Shown: positions 8,971 through 17,500 of the stretch, one piece after another
Layout: each line of letters starts with the position of its first letter
How positions within the stretch are numbered: position 1 is the first letter of the stretch
From: Vibrio nitrifigilis
Lineage (GTDB): Bacteria > Pseudomonadota > Gammaproteobacteria > Enterobacterales > Vibrionaceae
Length of the DNA: 64,000 nt
Direction of reading: 5' to 3'
NCBI RefSeq assembly: GCF_015686695.1
Contig: NZ_JADPMR010000004.1
Location: 1,178,001-1,242,000, forward strand
The notes under the pieces: generated by a model
What the model was told of the DNA's origin: nothing
Databases searched by the model: none
Seen by the model: only the letters and a program-made list of their open reading frames with translations
Made by a program: the position numbers and the translations under genes

Positions 8971-10290
8971 ATGGATTTTACTATTATTGGCACCATCGCC
9001 ATCTTAGGGTTACTCTTTTTCCTATTTATCGGCCTACCACTGGCTCTGAGTTTCGTTGTAACCAGCTTTATCGGCATTCTAGTGCTACTCAATGTGCACG
9101 GTGCAATGTCATTACTTGGTGAAACGGCCTATAGTGCTATTGCCTCGCCCACCTTCACCGTCCTGCCTCTATTTGTGTTAATGGGCGCTTTTGCGGCAAC
9201 GGCTGGGTTCGCGGAGCAGGCTTATAAAGGAATATCAAAACTCACAGGCTCATTACCGGGTTCATTAGCGGTTGCGACGGCATTTGGTAGCGCTGCTTTT
9301 TCCACTGTATGTGGTTCCTCCTTAGCAACAGCCAGTGTATTTGGCCGTATCGCTTACCCTGAAATGATTCGCTACGGCTACGAAAAAAAATTCTCATTAG
9401 GCAGTATCGCCTGCTCAGGCTCACTAGCAGCCATGATTCCGCCAAGTGGGATGTTTATTCTGTTCTCATTATTTACGGACGTGCCGGTAGGCAAACTCTT
9501 TATGGCAGGTGTACTACCCGGTTTATTAACAGCGCTGGCCTATGTGGTTGTCATTTATTGGAAAGCCAAACGCCACCCTGAGATCGCCCCCATTCCCGAT
9601 AAAGAGAAACACATGAAGCGTCGCGATCGCATGACTGGATTATTGGATTTATGGCAGCTTATATTACTAGGCGGCGCAGTTCTTGGTGGAATGTACTCGG
9701 GGCTTTTTACCGCAACAGAGGCCGGAGCTATCGGCGCATTAGGCGCGCTGTTAATGGGACTAATAAAAGGCCCTCTTCGCTCACTTAAAACCATGCGTTC
9801 ATCACTACGAGAATCCGCTGGAATCACCACAACTCTATTTTTTATCATCATTGGTGCTTTGTTTTTCAGTCGCTTTTTGGGGCTCACACGAATTCCATTT
9901 TATATATCCCACTACCTAGTTTCATCAGGGTTACCCGGTTGGAGTATCATGGCTATGGTGCTTGTCATCTGGTTTCTAATGGGCATGATCATTGTACCAG
10001 CAGCAGCTTTTGCCCTGACATTACCGATTATTTTCCCCATCATTACCCAATTGGGCTATGACCCCATTTGGTTTTGCATTATTGCGATGAAAATGTGTGA
10101 AATTGCTGGCGTGACTCCTCCTGTAGGGCTCAATGCCTTTGCATTAAATAGCGCAGCGGGAAAAGATGTTAAAGTTAACGAAGTCTTTGTGGGTGTGTGG
10201 CCTTTTGTTGCTTGTGATTTGGTCGTATTAGCTATTCTATTGTCTTTTCCCATTATCTCTACTTGGTTGCCGAATACGATGTTTGGCTAA
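8971..10290 (+). CDS. dctM: TRAP transporter large permease (DctM)
   Basis: A 439-residue carrier subunit with about 12 membrane helices that moves substrate with sodium. The stretch CGSSLATASVFGRIAYPEM followed by ACSGSLAAMIPPSG is characteristic of DctM, as is the late motif TPPVGLNAFAL. Length is normal. It closes a dctPQM operon next to a NocR-like LysR gene, so the transported compound may be an opine- or amino-acid-related acid; this is only inference. Confidence 0.93.
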   Translation: MDFTIIGTIAILGLLFFLFIGLPLALSFVVTSFIGILVLLNVHGAMSLLGETAYSAIASPTFTVLPLFVLMGAFAATAGFAEQAYKGISKLTGSLPGSLAVATAFGSAAFSTVCGSSLATASVFGRIAYPEMIRYGYEKKFSLGSIACSGSLAAMIPPSGMFILFSLFTDVPVGKLFMAGVLPGLLTALAYVVVIYWKAKRHPEIAPIPDKEKHMKRRDRMTGLLDLWQLILLGGAVLGGMYSGLFTATEAGAIGALGALLMGLIKGPLRSLKTMRSSLRESAGITTTLFFIIIGALFFSRFLGLTRIPFYISHYLVSSGLPGWSIMAMVLVIWFLMGMIIVPAAAFALTLPIIFPIITQLGYDPIWFCIIAMKMCEIAGVTPPVGLNAFALNSAAGKDVKVNEVFVGVWPFVACDLVVLAILLSFPIISTWLPNTMFG

Positions 10291-10395
10291 TTCTTTGTTT
10301 AGCCCCTAAAGAGTCTTACTTGTGTTACGTAGTGTAATGGGTTAAATATAGAACGCTAACAAGTTGATAACGAGACAAAGAAATAAGGAAATACA

Positions 10396-10677
10396 ATGAT
10401 TAAGGCTAACAGCTATTTTGAAGGGAACGTACAATCACTGGCCTTCGAACAACAAGGTGAAAAAAGTAGCGTTGGTGTCATGGCTCCGGGTGAATATACA
10501 TTCGGCACTGCAGCACCTGAAAAAATGACCGTAATTAAAGGCGAGCTTACAATTAAACGCCAAGGTGAACAAAATTGGCTCTCTTTTAAAGATGGCGAAA
10601 GCTTTAATGTAGACGGCGATTCATCGTTTGATCTTCAAGTTAAACAATCAACAGCTTACTTGTGTGAATACCAATAG
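10396..10677 (+). CDS. ppnP: Pyrimidine/purine nucleoside phosphorylase PpnP
   Basis: A 93-residue single-domain cupin of the DUF1255 (YaiE) family. The E. coli member splits nucleosides with phosphate into base and ribose-1-phosphate. The core text VGVMAPGEYTFGTAAPEKMTV and the closing STAYLCEYQ are hallmarks, and the length is typical. AATAAGGAA lies just ahead of the start. It stands alone with its own terminator. Confidence 0.92.
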   Translation: MIKANSYFEGNVQSLAFEQQGEKSSVGVMAPGEYTFGTAAPEKMTVIKGELTIKRQGEQNWLSFKDGESFNVDGDSSFDLQVKQSTAYLCEYQ

Positions 10678-10693
10678 TTGATATGAGTAAGAA

Positions 10694-10724
10694 AAAACAC
10701 CGTATCTTTATGCGGTGTTTTTTT
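10694..10724. terminator. Bidirectional terminator after ppnP
   Basis: AAAACACCG and CGGTGTTTT arms with T-runs on both strands separate ppnP from the convergent small gene at 10754. Confidence 0.88.
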
Positions 10725-10753
10725 ATGCTGCGACCTTGTTTACTGACTGCGCA

Positions 10754-11020
10754 CTATTTAAGTGGATCGCCCTCGGGCAAAGCATTATACATCCACAACG
10801 CAATCCGCTTTTTCAGACTTTGCCCATCTTGCTTATCTTCAGGTAATGGCGCTATCTGACGAACCTGTACTAAAAATAGATATAACGCTTTGGTTTTTAC
10901 CGACAATGAAGCGCTCTCTTCTGTTAATTTATATCCCTGCATTTCTGCCATCTTACTGCCAATCTGCAAAGCTCGTTTAAATAACTTATCTTCATTTTGA
11001 ATCTTGTTCGTCTTTGCCAT
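10754..11020 (-). CDS. Small conserved protein, DUF5062-like
   Basis: An 88-residue soluble, mostly helical protein, rich in lysine. The text resembles the Vibrio DUF5062 family as I remember it, especially VRQIAPLPEDKQDGQSLKKR and the C-terminal LPEGDPLK. No function is known to me. It is convergent with ppnP and stands alone. Confidence 0.65.
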   Translation of the reverse strand: MAKTNKIQNEDKLFKRALQIGSKMAEMQGYKLTEESASLSVKTKALYLFLVQVRQIAPLPEDKQDGQSLKKRIALWMYNALPEGDPLK

Positions 11021-11146
11021 CTTTCCACCATATGCTCTCTCTGTTAACGCATTAGAACATAATTTGGGTGATGAAATTGCCGATGCGGTAAAACTTTACA
11101 GGTAAGCATCAAAAAGATTGAGTGGAACTGATGAATTAGTGCTCGA

Positions 11147-11437
11147 TCAATAACACCGAGGGTCAAGAGTATCTAGTGCGATTTCCCACAAAAATAATTT
11201 GGTCAATTCATCAATCTCTTGCGGTATTTTGGCCAACGCCTCTTCTGACAGTCCCTTTTTCATCAGCGAATCGATGATAAACTGATGAGCACAATCGGCT
11301 TTGGTTAATCCTGTGCAATCTGCAGAAAAAAAGAACCCTAAGTTGTTCTCCGTGTGAATGTATTTCGACAATACATGGATATCACTTTTTAATTCCGAAA
11401 CACACTGCTCAATGCGTTCGTGCAGAATTTCAGTCAT
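11147..11437 (-). CDS. Hypothetical protein
   Basis: A 96-residue soluble protein that I do not recognise. It is rich in Glu, Leu and Ile, is predicted helical, and has four cysteines (positions near 12, 40, 48 and 95) that could bind metal or form disulfides. GGAGATATTCTCT lies upstream of the start. A plus-strand frame overlapping its 5' end is treated as a shadow. Confidence 0.6.
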   Translation of the reverse strand: MTEILHERIEQCVSELKSDIHVLSKYIHTENNLGFFFSADCTGLTKADCAHQFIIDSLMKKGLSEEALAKIPQEIDELTKLFLWEIALDTLDPRCY

Positions 11438-11610
11438 AGAGAATATCTCCGAACTCTCGGCTTTTATTTAAAAAAGAAGTACTTTACCGACAGAATTCAT
11501 CATAAAGAACTCTCCTTTATGGTTAACTTACTCATTATTATCACTGAAACATTTGGCCTTTTTCTATTTACTTATAAAAAACAGTTAATTAGAAACATTG
11601 AAGATAATAA

Positions 11611-11637
11611 AAAGCCGACACAAAATTGATGTCGGCT
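11611..11637 (-). terminator. Terminator of the vemP-secD-secF unit
   Basis: AGCCGACA (11613-11620) and TGTCGGCT (11630-11637) pair over 8 bp; on the minus strand a TTTTTATT run follows. It lies about 20 bp past the secF stop. Confidence 0.88.
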
Positions 11638-11658
11638 CCATTTAAGTGATGAATCTAG

Positions 11659-12552
11659 CTAAAAATCTTCAGAGATGGGTTTAGGCAAATAGTGTCGACT
11701 CGACAATCCCAAAAACTCAGGTAATGTCGCCCCCACTGAAACTGAAGAAAACGTCCCAGTTAAAATGCCGATAAACATGGCAATAGAAAACCCAGCCAAA
11801 GGCTCTCCCCCCATAAACCATAGTGCTGCCACAGTAAGTAACGTCGTTCCTGAGGTCACCATAGTGCGGGAGAAGGTCGCAGTGATCGCCACATTATTGA
11901 TTTGCGCCAGAGGCTCTTTCGGTTTGGCCATCAATAGCTCTCTGATTCGATCAGCAATGATGATCGAATCATTCAGTGAATAACCTAAAATTGCCAGTAC
12001 CGCAGCAAGTACAGTTAAGTTGAACTCCATTTGCGTTAAAGAAAAGAACGCGATAACAAACACAACATCATGAACCAAAGCAAATAGAGCACCACATGCC
12101 AAGCGCCATTCAAATCGAAACGACAGGTACCCCATAATACAAATGACAGTAACAAGTAGAGCAAGTGCGCCTTGCTGTGCAAGTTCTGAGCCCACTTGAG
12201 GCCCCACAATACTGGTATTTAAAACTTCTAGCGAATGAGTAAGGGGCATTAATACATGCTTAATGTCAGGTTGCACCTCCCCTGCTTTCGATGCCTGATA
12301 ACGAATCACCCAACGTCCAGGTTCACCAGCTGAAACCAGTGCGACATCTTGACCATAAGATTGCTGTAAATGGCTACGGATCTCACTCGCTTCGATGTGC
12401 TTATCCATACGAATTTCATTAACGACCCCACCGGTAAAATCAAGACCAAAATTGAGCCCTTTTACACTAATGATCACCACAGACATCACCATTAAGCAGA
12501 GTGACACCATGCTGCAACCGTAACGCCAGCGACTTTTCATCGTAATATTCAT
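11659..12552 (-). CDS. secF: Protein translocase subunit SecF (SecDF2 type)
   Basis: A 297-residue inner-membrane partner of SecD with six helices and a short periplasmic domain. The opening helix leads into VKGLNFGLDFTGGV, the SecF signature, and AILGYSLNDSIIIADRIRE is the conserved transmembrane-4 region with the ion-path aspartate. It begins one base after the secD stop (TAAAATG), so the two are coupled. Vibrios carry a second SecDF pair besides the yajC-linked one. The vemP leader upstream identifies this pair as SecDF2. Confidence 0.95.
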   Translation of the reverse strand: MNITMKSRWRYGCSMVSLCLMVMSVVIISVKGLNFGLDFTGGVVNEIRMDKHIEASEIRSHLQQSYGQDVALVSAGEPGRWVIRYQASKAGEVQPDIKHVLMPLTHSLEVLNTSIVGPQVGSELAQQGALALLVTVICIMGYLSFRFEWRLACGALFALVHDVVFVIAFFSLTQMEFNLTVLAAVLAILGYSLNDSIIIADRIRELLMAKPKEPLAQINNVAITATFSRTMVTSGTTLLTVAALWFMGGEPLAGFSIAMFIGILTGTFSSVSVGATLPEFLGLSSRHYLPKPISEDF

Positions 12553-12553
12553 T

Positions 12554-14386
12554 TTATACCCTCACGTCACGCGATTGATTACGGCCATAGGCCAAATTGA
12601 TAATGGCTCGAGAAGCAAAAATACCAGTAAACATGCTGGTTAATAGCCCCAAACCTAATGTCAAAGCGAACCCTTTGATAGGACCATTACCGATGGCATA
12701 CAGAACAACAGCGGTGATCATGGTAGTAAAGTTGGCATCGAATATGGTTGCAAACGCACTATCAAAACCTCTATCAATCGCGAGCGCAAAACTGCGCCCT
12801 TCTTTGAGCTTGTCTCGAATTCGCTCAAAGATAAGCACATTAGTATCGACGGCCATCCCCACAGTTAGTACCAGTCCAGCAATACCAGGAAGAGTCAATA
12901 CCGCACCGGGAATCAGCGCAATTAAACCGAAAAGCAGCACCATATTGGCAATCAATGCAAGATTTGCCACCCAGCCTAATCGGCGATACCAAAGCGCCAT
13001 AAATACCAACGTCACGGCCATTCCCAATGCCAACGCAGCAAAACCGTTATGAATATTCTCCGCTCCTAAACTAGGGCCAATCGTTCGCTCTTCAACAATC
13101 GTCACTGGCGCAGTCATTGATCCAGCACGCAGCAACAGTGCGAGTTGCTGAGCGTGCTCATAACTGCCTATTCCAGTAATACGAAACTTTGCCGGTAAGA
13201 CGTTTTGTATGGTTGCAACACTAATGATCTGATTGGTTTGGTGTAATTGCCCCTTAGGATCCCGGCTATACTCGCTGTATGCGGTTGCCATCGGTTTCCC
13301 AATATGAGTTTTGGAGAAAGACGTCATCTTATCGCCGCCCACGGAATCCAAGGTGATATTGACCTCCGCTTGCCCCATCTCACCATTCCCAGCCCGAGCA
13401 TCTAAGATATGCTCTCCGGTCAGTACTGGCTGTTTGGCGACAGAAATTGGCTTACCCTGAGTATCTTTTATCAATTGGCTGCTACGACTTCCCTCTGGCA
13501 TGACTGCATAGAATTTTAATGTCGCGGTCGCGCCAATGACATCCTTAGCCGCGGCAGGGTCTTGAACACCTGGAAGCTCAATCAAGATATGGCTTTCACC
13601 TTGCCGCTGCACAGATGCTTCAGTGATCCCTAACTCCTCAATTCGGCTACGCATGATTTGTAAATTTTGCTCTACCGTCATATTGCGTAGCGTGACTTTC
13701 TCTTGTGTATTCAGTGAGAGCGTCAAGCCATGCTTGGTAGGCGAGACATTCCATGTGGGATATTGACGCCGTAAGAACGACTCTATTTTGGCTTGAGTTA
13801 GATCGGACGTATTGATTTGCAACTCGTTATTTTGATGTAGATGAATACGCACACCATAAAGCTGATTGTCCCGAGCAAATTGACGCACAGCATCACTCAC
13901 TCCTTCACTTTGTTGGTGATAGACTGGCGCGACATCAACATCCAATAAAAACTGCACCCCGCCACGTAAATCAAGGCCAAGCTTTATCGGTTCGAACCCT
14001 AAATTCAATAACCATTTAGGGGCTGATGGCGTCATTGCTAACGTCAATTGCTCCGGATTTTTAGCGAAAGACGCCAAGAGCTCTTTTGCTTGCGTTTGCT
14101 GTTGATTGTTAGTTAAAACAACCAGCATACCTTGCTTATTACTGTCTAAACGGCGTACCGCAATCTGATGTTTTGCCAAGGTATTCACCACCGCCGGCGG
14201 CGTCAGATTCAACCCAGCTTTGGGGGATATTTGTATGGCAGCATTCTCACCATACCAAGTGGGTAAAGCACTCAGAGCCATAATAACGATGGCAATGATC
14301 AATACTGCGTATTTCCATATTGCATTGTGGTTAAGCACAGCATGACGGCGTCGTTTAGACGACGTTGAATAATTTAAATTTTGCAT
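12554..14386 (-). CDS. secD: Protein translocase subunit SecD (SecDF2 type)
   Basis: A 610-residue inner-membrane protein that pulls exported proteins through SecYEG using an ion gradient. A first helix is followed by LGLDLRGGVQFLLDVDV, the SecD D1 signature, then the large periplasmic P1 domain (residues about 60-430). Six membrane helices contain VLTVGMAVDTNVLIFERIRDKL, with the ion-path aspartate. The start lies only 7 bases from a stem arm that masks its ribosome-binding region (see 14393-14499). Expression should therefore depend on ribosome stalling in vemP. Confidence 0.95.
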   Translation of the reverse strand: MQNLNYSTSSKRRRHAVLNHNAIWKYAVLIIAIVIMALSALPTWYGENAAIQISPKAGLNLTPPAVVNTLAKHQIAVRRLDSNKQGMLVVLTNNQQQTQAKELLASFAKNPEQLTLAMTPSAPKWLLNLGFEPIKLGLDLRGGVQFLLDVDVAPVYHQQSEGVSDAVRQFARDNQLYGVRIHLHQNNELQINTSDLTQAKIESFLRRQYPTWNVSPTKHGLTLSLNTQEKVTLRNMTVEQNLQIMRSRIEELGITEASVQRQGESHILIELPGVQDPAAAKDVIGATATLKFYAVMPEGSRSSQLIKDTQGKPISVAKQPVLTGEHILDARAGNGEMGQAEVNITLDSVGGDKMTSFSKTHIGKPMATAYSEYSRDPKGQLHQTNQIISVATIQNVLPAKFRITGIGSYEHAQQLALLLRAGSMTAPVTIVEERTIGPSLGAENIHNGFAALALGMAVTLVFMALWYRRLGWVANLALIANMVLLFGLIALIPGAVLTLPGIAGLVLTVGMAVDTNVLIFERIRDKLKEGRSFALAIDRGFDSAFATIFDANFTTMITAVVLYAIGNGPIKGFALTLGLGLLTSMFTGIFASRAIINLAYGRNQSRDVRV

Positions 14387-14392
14387 AATTGC

Positions 14393-14499
14393 TTTCTATC
14401 TCTTTCGAGCCGCGGTAGAAACCGCAAATACCACGCACCGACTCTGATTCCATTGCTTGGAACAAAGGTGCATGACGAAATAAAATGACGAGATAGAAA
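14393..14499 (-). promoter_or_regulatory. vemP-secD regulatory stem-loop
   Basis: On the minus strand TTTCTATCTC (14490-14499), two bases after the vemP stop, pairs perfectly over 10 bp with GAGATAGAAA (14393-14402), which ends six bases before the secD ATG and holds its purine-rich initiation region. A small hairpin GCGGT-TTCT-ACCGC lies inside the loop. A ribosome stalled at the end of vemP would cover the 5' arm and free secD. This arrangement matches the published vemP-secDF2 mechanism. Confidence 0.85.
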
Positions 14500-14501
14500 A
14501 T

Positions 14502-14978
14502 TTAGGCTTGTTGGATAAAACGATATTGTAAGTTGGACTGTTTCCAACCGTTCAATCTTAAACTGCGAGTTTGTGGCAGTAAGGCCCAATTATCACGAGG
14601 CAGTGCGCTAGCAAAATCGTGACTAAACAACGGGTGTATTGGATGAGGAAGCTCAGCAACCAAAGCATACGCAGGTGGATCAACGTCAGAGCCGATTTCA
14701 GCCATACTTAAACAGCGTTGATTGGTTGCAGGTGCATACCAAAGCCCGTCATGATTGTCTGTGTTATGCAGCGTTGGGATCTGTTTCTGAGTTAAACTTA
14801 CGGTATGAACATCATGAGTCACATGGTGAGAAACCTGCTGAGTGCTGAATTTAGTGGTACTCAAATCCTTCCAGGTATTTGAACTAATACCAGAATAGAC
14901 AGAGACAACTAACGCGAGCACTAACAAGGTTGTTAGCTTTCGCAAAGACAGTAACAGGTTTGATTCCATAGTCGGCAT
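14502..14978 (-). CDS. vemP: VemP, translation-arrest monitor of SecDF2
   Basis: A 158-residue secreted leader protein. Residues about 10-32 form a signal peptide (basic LRKL, then TTLLVLALVVSVYSG). The middle is histidine-rich and low in complexity. The last 19 residues, LRLNGWKQSNLQYRFIQQA, align without gaps to the V. alginolyticus arrest motif HRIxGWKETNAMYVALNxS as I recall it, keeping R, G, W, K, N and Y. Length (159 in V. alginolyticus), position ahead of secD and the stem-loop all agree. The start may be either ATG, at 14978 or 14969. The arrest sequence is strongly diverged. When export is slow the nascent chain should stall and switch on secDF. Confidence 0.88.
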   Translation of the reverse strand: MPTMESNLLLSLRKLTTLLVLALVVSVYSGISSNTWKDLSTTKFSTQQVSHHVTHDVHTVSLTQKQIPTLHNTDNHDGLWYAPATNQRCLSMAEIGSDVDPPAYALVAELPHPIHPLFSHDFASALPRDNWALLPQTRSLRLNGWKQSNLQYRFIQQA

Positions 14979-14983
14979 TATAA

Positions 14984-15012
14984 GAGCTGTTTACCATCGC
15001 GGTAAACAGCTC
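14984..15012 (-). terminator. 12-bp inverted repeat just ahead of vemP
   Basis: GAGCTGTTTACC (14984-14995) and GGTAAACAGCTC (15001-15012) pair perfectly with a 5-nt loop. The hairpin ends 5 bases from the first vemP ATG. The minus strand continues CTTATAATG, a poor T-run. It may end the diguanylate cyclase transcript or hold down vemP initiation. Confidence 0.5.
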
Positions 15013-15086
15013 CTACACAACTATTTTGTTTCTGTTTGATCGGCCGTTGCTTTTTGACGTTTGCGAGTTGAACTGTATCTCTTATT

Positions 15087-16505
15087 CTAACAATTAGAAT
15101 AACGTTTTGCGCGGCTACGTAGTGTCGTGAGTCCCATTTCGCCTTGAACCTGATTACGTCCTGAATTTTTCGAATCATACAACGCCAAATCGGCCCATTT
15201 TAAAGATTCATCCAAGCTAGGGTGATTAATATCAATAGTAGAGCAACCGATAGATACCGATACTTTTTCTTTTTTCCCGACAACAGAACTCAAACCGAGT
15301 TGAGCAACCCGAATGCGAATTTTTTCAGCGACATGCAATCCTTCTTCCCAAGTAGTATTGGGGAGTAACAATGAAAACTCTTCCCCGCCAAATCGGCCGA
15401 CAATATCTGTATTTCTCACGGTACGATTAATGGTGCTTGCCACGCAGCGTAAGACTTTATCGCCGACATCATGCCCATAGGTATCATTGATATTTTTAAA
15501 AAAGTCGATATCTATCAATAGCACACAAATATTTCCGCCATCGCGAGATTGGCGCTGAATGGCTTTGTGCGATTCATCCGAAAATGCCATGCGATTATAT
15601 AACCCCGTTAACGGATCATATTGTGCTGCATGGATCAATTTCTTTTCCATCGTCTGCCGCTTAGCTTCGATTTTCGAAAAGACCATTGCGCTGCTAAATG
15701 CTTGCAATAATAAAAACCAAAATAGCGAGATAATAATAACAGGCAACAGGACGTTGATATCAATGTCATTGCGCCATCTCACCACCATAATGCTTAAGCC
15801 AAGCGCAAACACGATGCCAGAGAAACATTGAACGCGAGCTAAACGGCCACTAACCGTAGTGGCTAGTAGTGCGTGTATTAGCCCATATTTGGCATTGATA
15901 CTTAAGGTGACGAATATCAAAAATACACCGCAAATGATGGTGTTTAGCGACATTTGCCCATAGAAACTGTTGAGATTAAACACATACCCCACAATAGATA
16001 TTGATGGGATAATGAAAGATAACATGGCCAGTGCTTGAGCAAAGAGATGCCGCCGATAGAAAGAAAACCACAATGAGGAGGTCAATAACACCATCATCCA
16101 CACGGTGTTGATACCCATCTGATTCGTTTTGTGGTCGCCATATCGTTGATGAAATAAGGTAATTTCTCTATCTAAATCTAAGACCACGGTTAAATGCGTG
16201 TAATAAGAGAGGAGTTTAAAGATGAGAACTAAGCTACTTAGCATTAAAAAATACGCCATCAGACGGCGCTTATCGTGCAAAAAACAGAGAATAGAAACAG
16301 CACAACACCCTACAGTCAAGGCTGTCAGCAAATTCGTTGCAGGTCCATCCGGAAATATCCAATACAATGCTGGCACCGAAAATAAATAACCACTAACTGA
16401 GCCTGCCGTTATCAAAAATAACAATACACAAGCACACTCGCTGACCAGCGTTCGATATTCCACGTCATGATGCTTTATCCCGCATTGCTCTCGGGCTTGG
16501 CTCAT
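15087..16505 (-). CDS. Membrane-bound diguanylate cyclase (GGDEF)
   Basis: A 472-residue protein expected to make cyclic di-GMP from two GTP. Residues about 20-285 hold eight or so membrane helices forming an unnamed sensory region. A short coiled stretch (about 286-305) leads to the GGDEF domain, which begins at YDPLTGLYNR. The active-site signature is intact as GGEEF (residues 373-377), and an inhibitory RxxD site (RNTD) lies five residues upstream. The final 20 residues after GRNQVQGE are unusual for the family. The gene is followed by the vemP hairpin. Confidence 0.92.
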   Translation of the reverse strand: MSQAREQCGIKHHDVEYRTLVSECACVLLFLITAGSVSGYLFSVPALYWIFPDGPATNLLTALTVGCCAVSILCFLHDKRRLMAYFLMLSSLVLIFKLLSYYTHLTVVLDLDREITLFHQRYGDHKTNQMGINTVWMMVLLTSSLWFSFYRRHLFAQALAMLSFIIPSISIVGYVFNLNSFYGQMSLNTIICGVFLIFVTLSINAKYGLIHALLATTVSGRLARVQCFSGIVFALGLSIMVVRWRNDIDINVLLPVIIISLFWFLLLQAFSSAMVFSKIEAKRQTMEKKLIHAAQYDPLTGLYNRMAFSDESHKAIQRQSRDGGNICVLLIDIDFFKNINDTYGHDVGDKVLRCVASTINRTVRNTDIVGRFGGEEFSLLLPNTTWEEGLHVAEKIRIRVAQLGLSSVVGKKEKVSVSIGCSTIDINHPSLDESLKWADLALYDSKNSGRNQVQGEMGLTTLRSRAKRYSNC

Positions 16506-16771
16506 CGGTCTATCTCAATCATTTTAGATAGTTGTAGAATAGCACTCCATTATATTAACCACTATAAAAACATGGGCAATTTCATTATTGAGACTCATAG
16601 GATGATCAATATCACTTAAAATGTTAACTAACAGTTAGTTAGAATAAATACTCTTAAATATTGCTGCGCTATGAAGCGATGAAAAAGACTGATAATCATG
16701 AGAAGTGCAATTCCTAGAGAGTCAATGTAAACTAACGCTTCTCATTGTTAATGATGTACAAAGGTAAAGAG

Positions 16772-17023
16772 ATGAACCCAATTATCGCAATGCTAAAAGA
16801 AAACAATATTAGCGATCAGCAAATTAAAGAGCTTTTCGAAGCATTAACGCAGAACCCTCTTGCTGCAATGGCGACTATCGGCCAATTGGGTTTACCTCAA
16901 GAACAGCTTCAAGCTTTGATGGGACAAGTAATGCAAAATCCTGCATTAATTAAAGATGCAGTCAATGAGCTTGGTTTAGACTTTTCAAAAGTTGAAGAAG
17001 CCAAAGCTCGTTTGAACAAATAA
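16772..17023 (+). CDS. Small conserved protein, DUF2999-like
   Basis: An 83-residue helical protein that begins MNPIIAMLKENNISDQQIKEL, with further amphipathic helices around PQEQLQALMGQVMQNPALI. I recognise it as the Vibrio DUF2999 type; the function is not known to me. AAAGAG precedes this ATG at the right distance, so I prefer it to the in-frame start at 16745. It ends in a good terminator. Confidence 0.75.
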   Translation: MNPIIAMLKENNISDQQIKELFEALTQNPLAAMATIGQLGLPQEQLQALMGQVMQNPALIKDAVNELGLDFSKVEEAKARLNK

Positions 17024-17052
17024 GCCATTCATCTGGCACAGCAAACCTATTC

Positions 17053-17088
17053 AATAAGTCATAATTTGGTTGTTATGGCTTATTTTTA
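17053..17088 (+). terminator. Terminator of the DUF2999-like gene
   Basis: AATAAGTCATAA (17053-17064) pairs with TTATGGCTTATT (17073-17084) over 12 bp with one G-U pair, and TTTTTATT follows. Confidence 0.85.
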
Positions 17089-17255
17089 TTATTAACTGCC
17101 CTTTCTAACTTTAACCTACTGATTAAAATATCATTTTTAGATTAATTTACCGCAAATTTGCAAGAAAAATCTCAATAATGAAACTGAACAACTATTGAGC
17201 GTTTTTTGCATTCTTTTCAATCAGTTTTGGAAATAATATCCCAATGTAAACTGAC

Positions 17256-17436
17256 ATACCCAAATAACCACAAGAGACAGTATTCAGATCGTCATCAACG
17301 AACACAGACCAAATTCAATCGCAGAGAGAATGGTCATTCCTGTTCAACGTTACTGGGCGCAGATATGAGCTTATTGATGAGCGCCAAAAGGCGAGTTGTA
17401 TGCGCTGCAACAGAACCTTAAGGTTACTTGGGTATA
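17256..17436. repeat. Vibrio-type intergenic repeat, copy b
   Basis: CATACCCAAATAACC at the left and AAGGTTACTTGGGTATA at the right are inverted copies of the shared terminus. The element fills most of the 17024-17500 gap. A 71-codon frame inside it (17206-17421) is judged spurious because it follows the repeat. Confidence 0.65.
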
Positions 17437-17500
17437 CCGCACATTCTCATAAATATAACTACTGTGCGATACGACTCATCTTCATTGTGGATTATTAATT

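Noticed and set aside
11420..11629. 69-codon plus-strand frame with a hydrophobic stretch
   Set aside because: Overlaps the 5' end of the minus-strand 11147-11437 gene and runs into the secF terminator; no ribosome-binding site.
12597..13052. Long plus-strand open frames opposite secD and other core genes
   Set aside because: They mirror strongly coding minus-strand sequence and have no family features; shadows.
17206..17421. 71-codon open frame after the DUF2999-like gene
   Set aside because: It coincides with intergenic repeat copy b and has no family or ribosome site.
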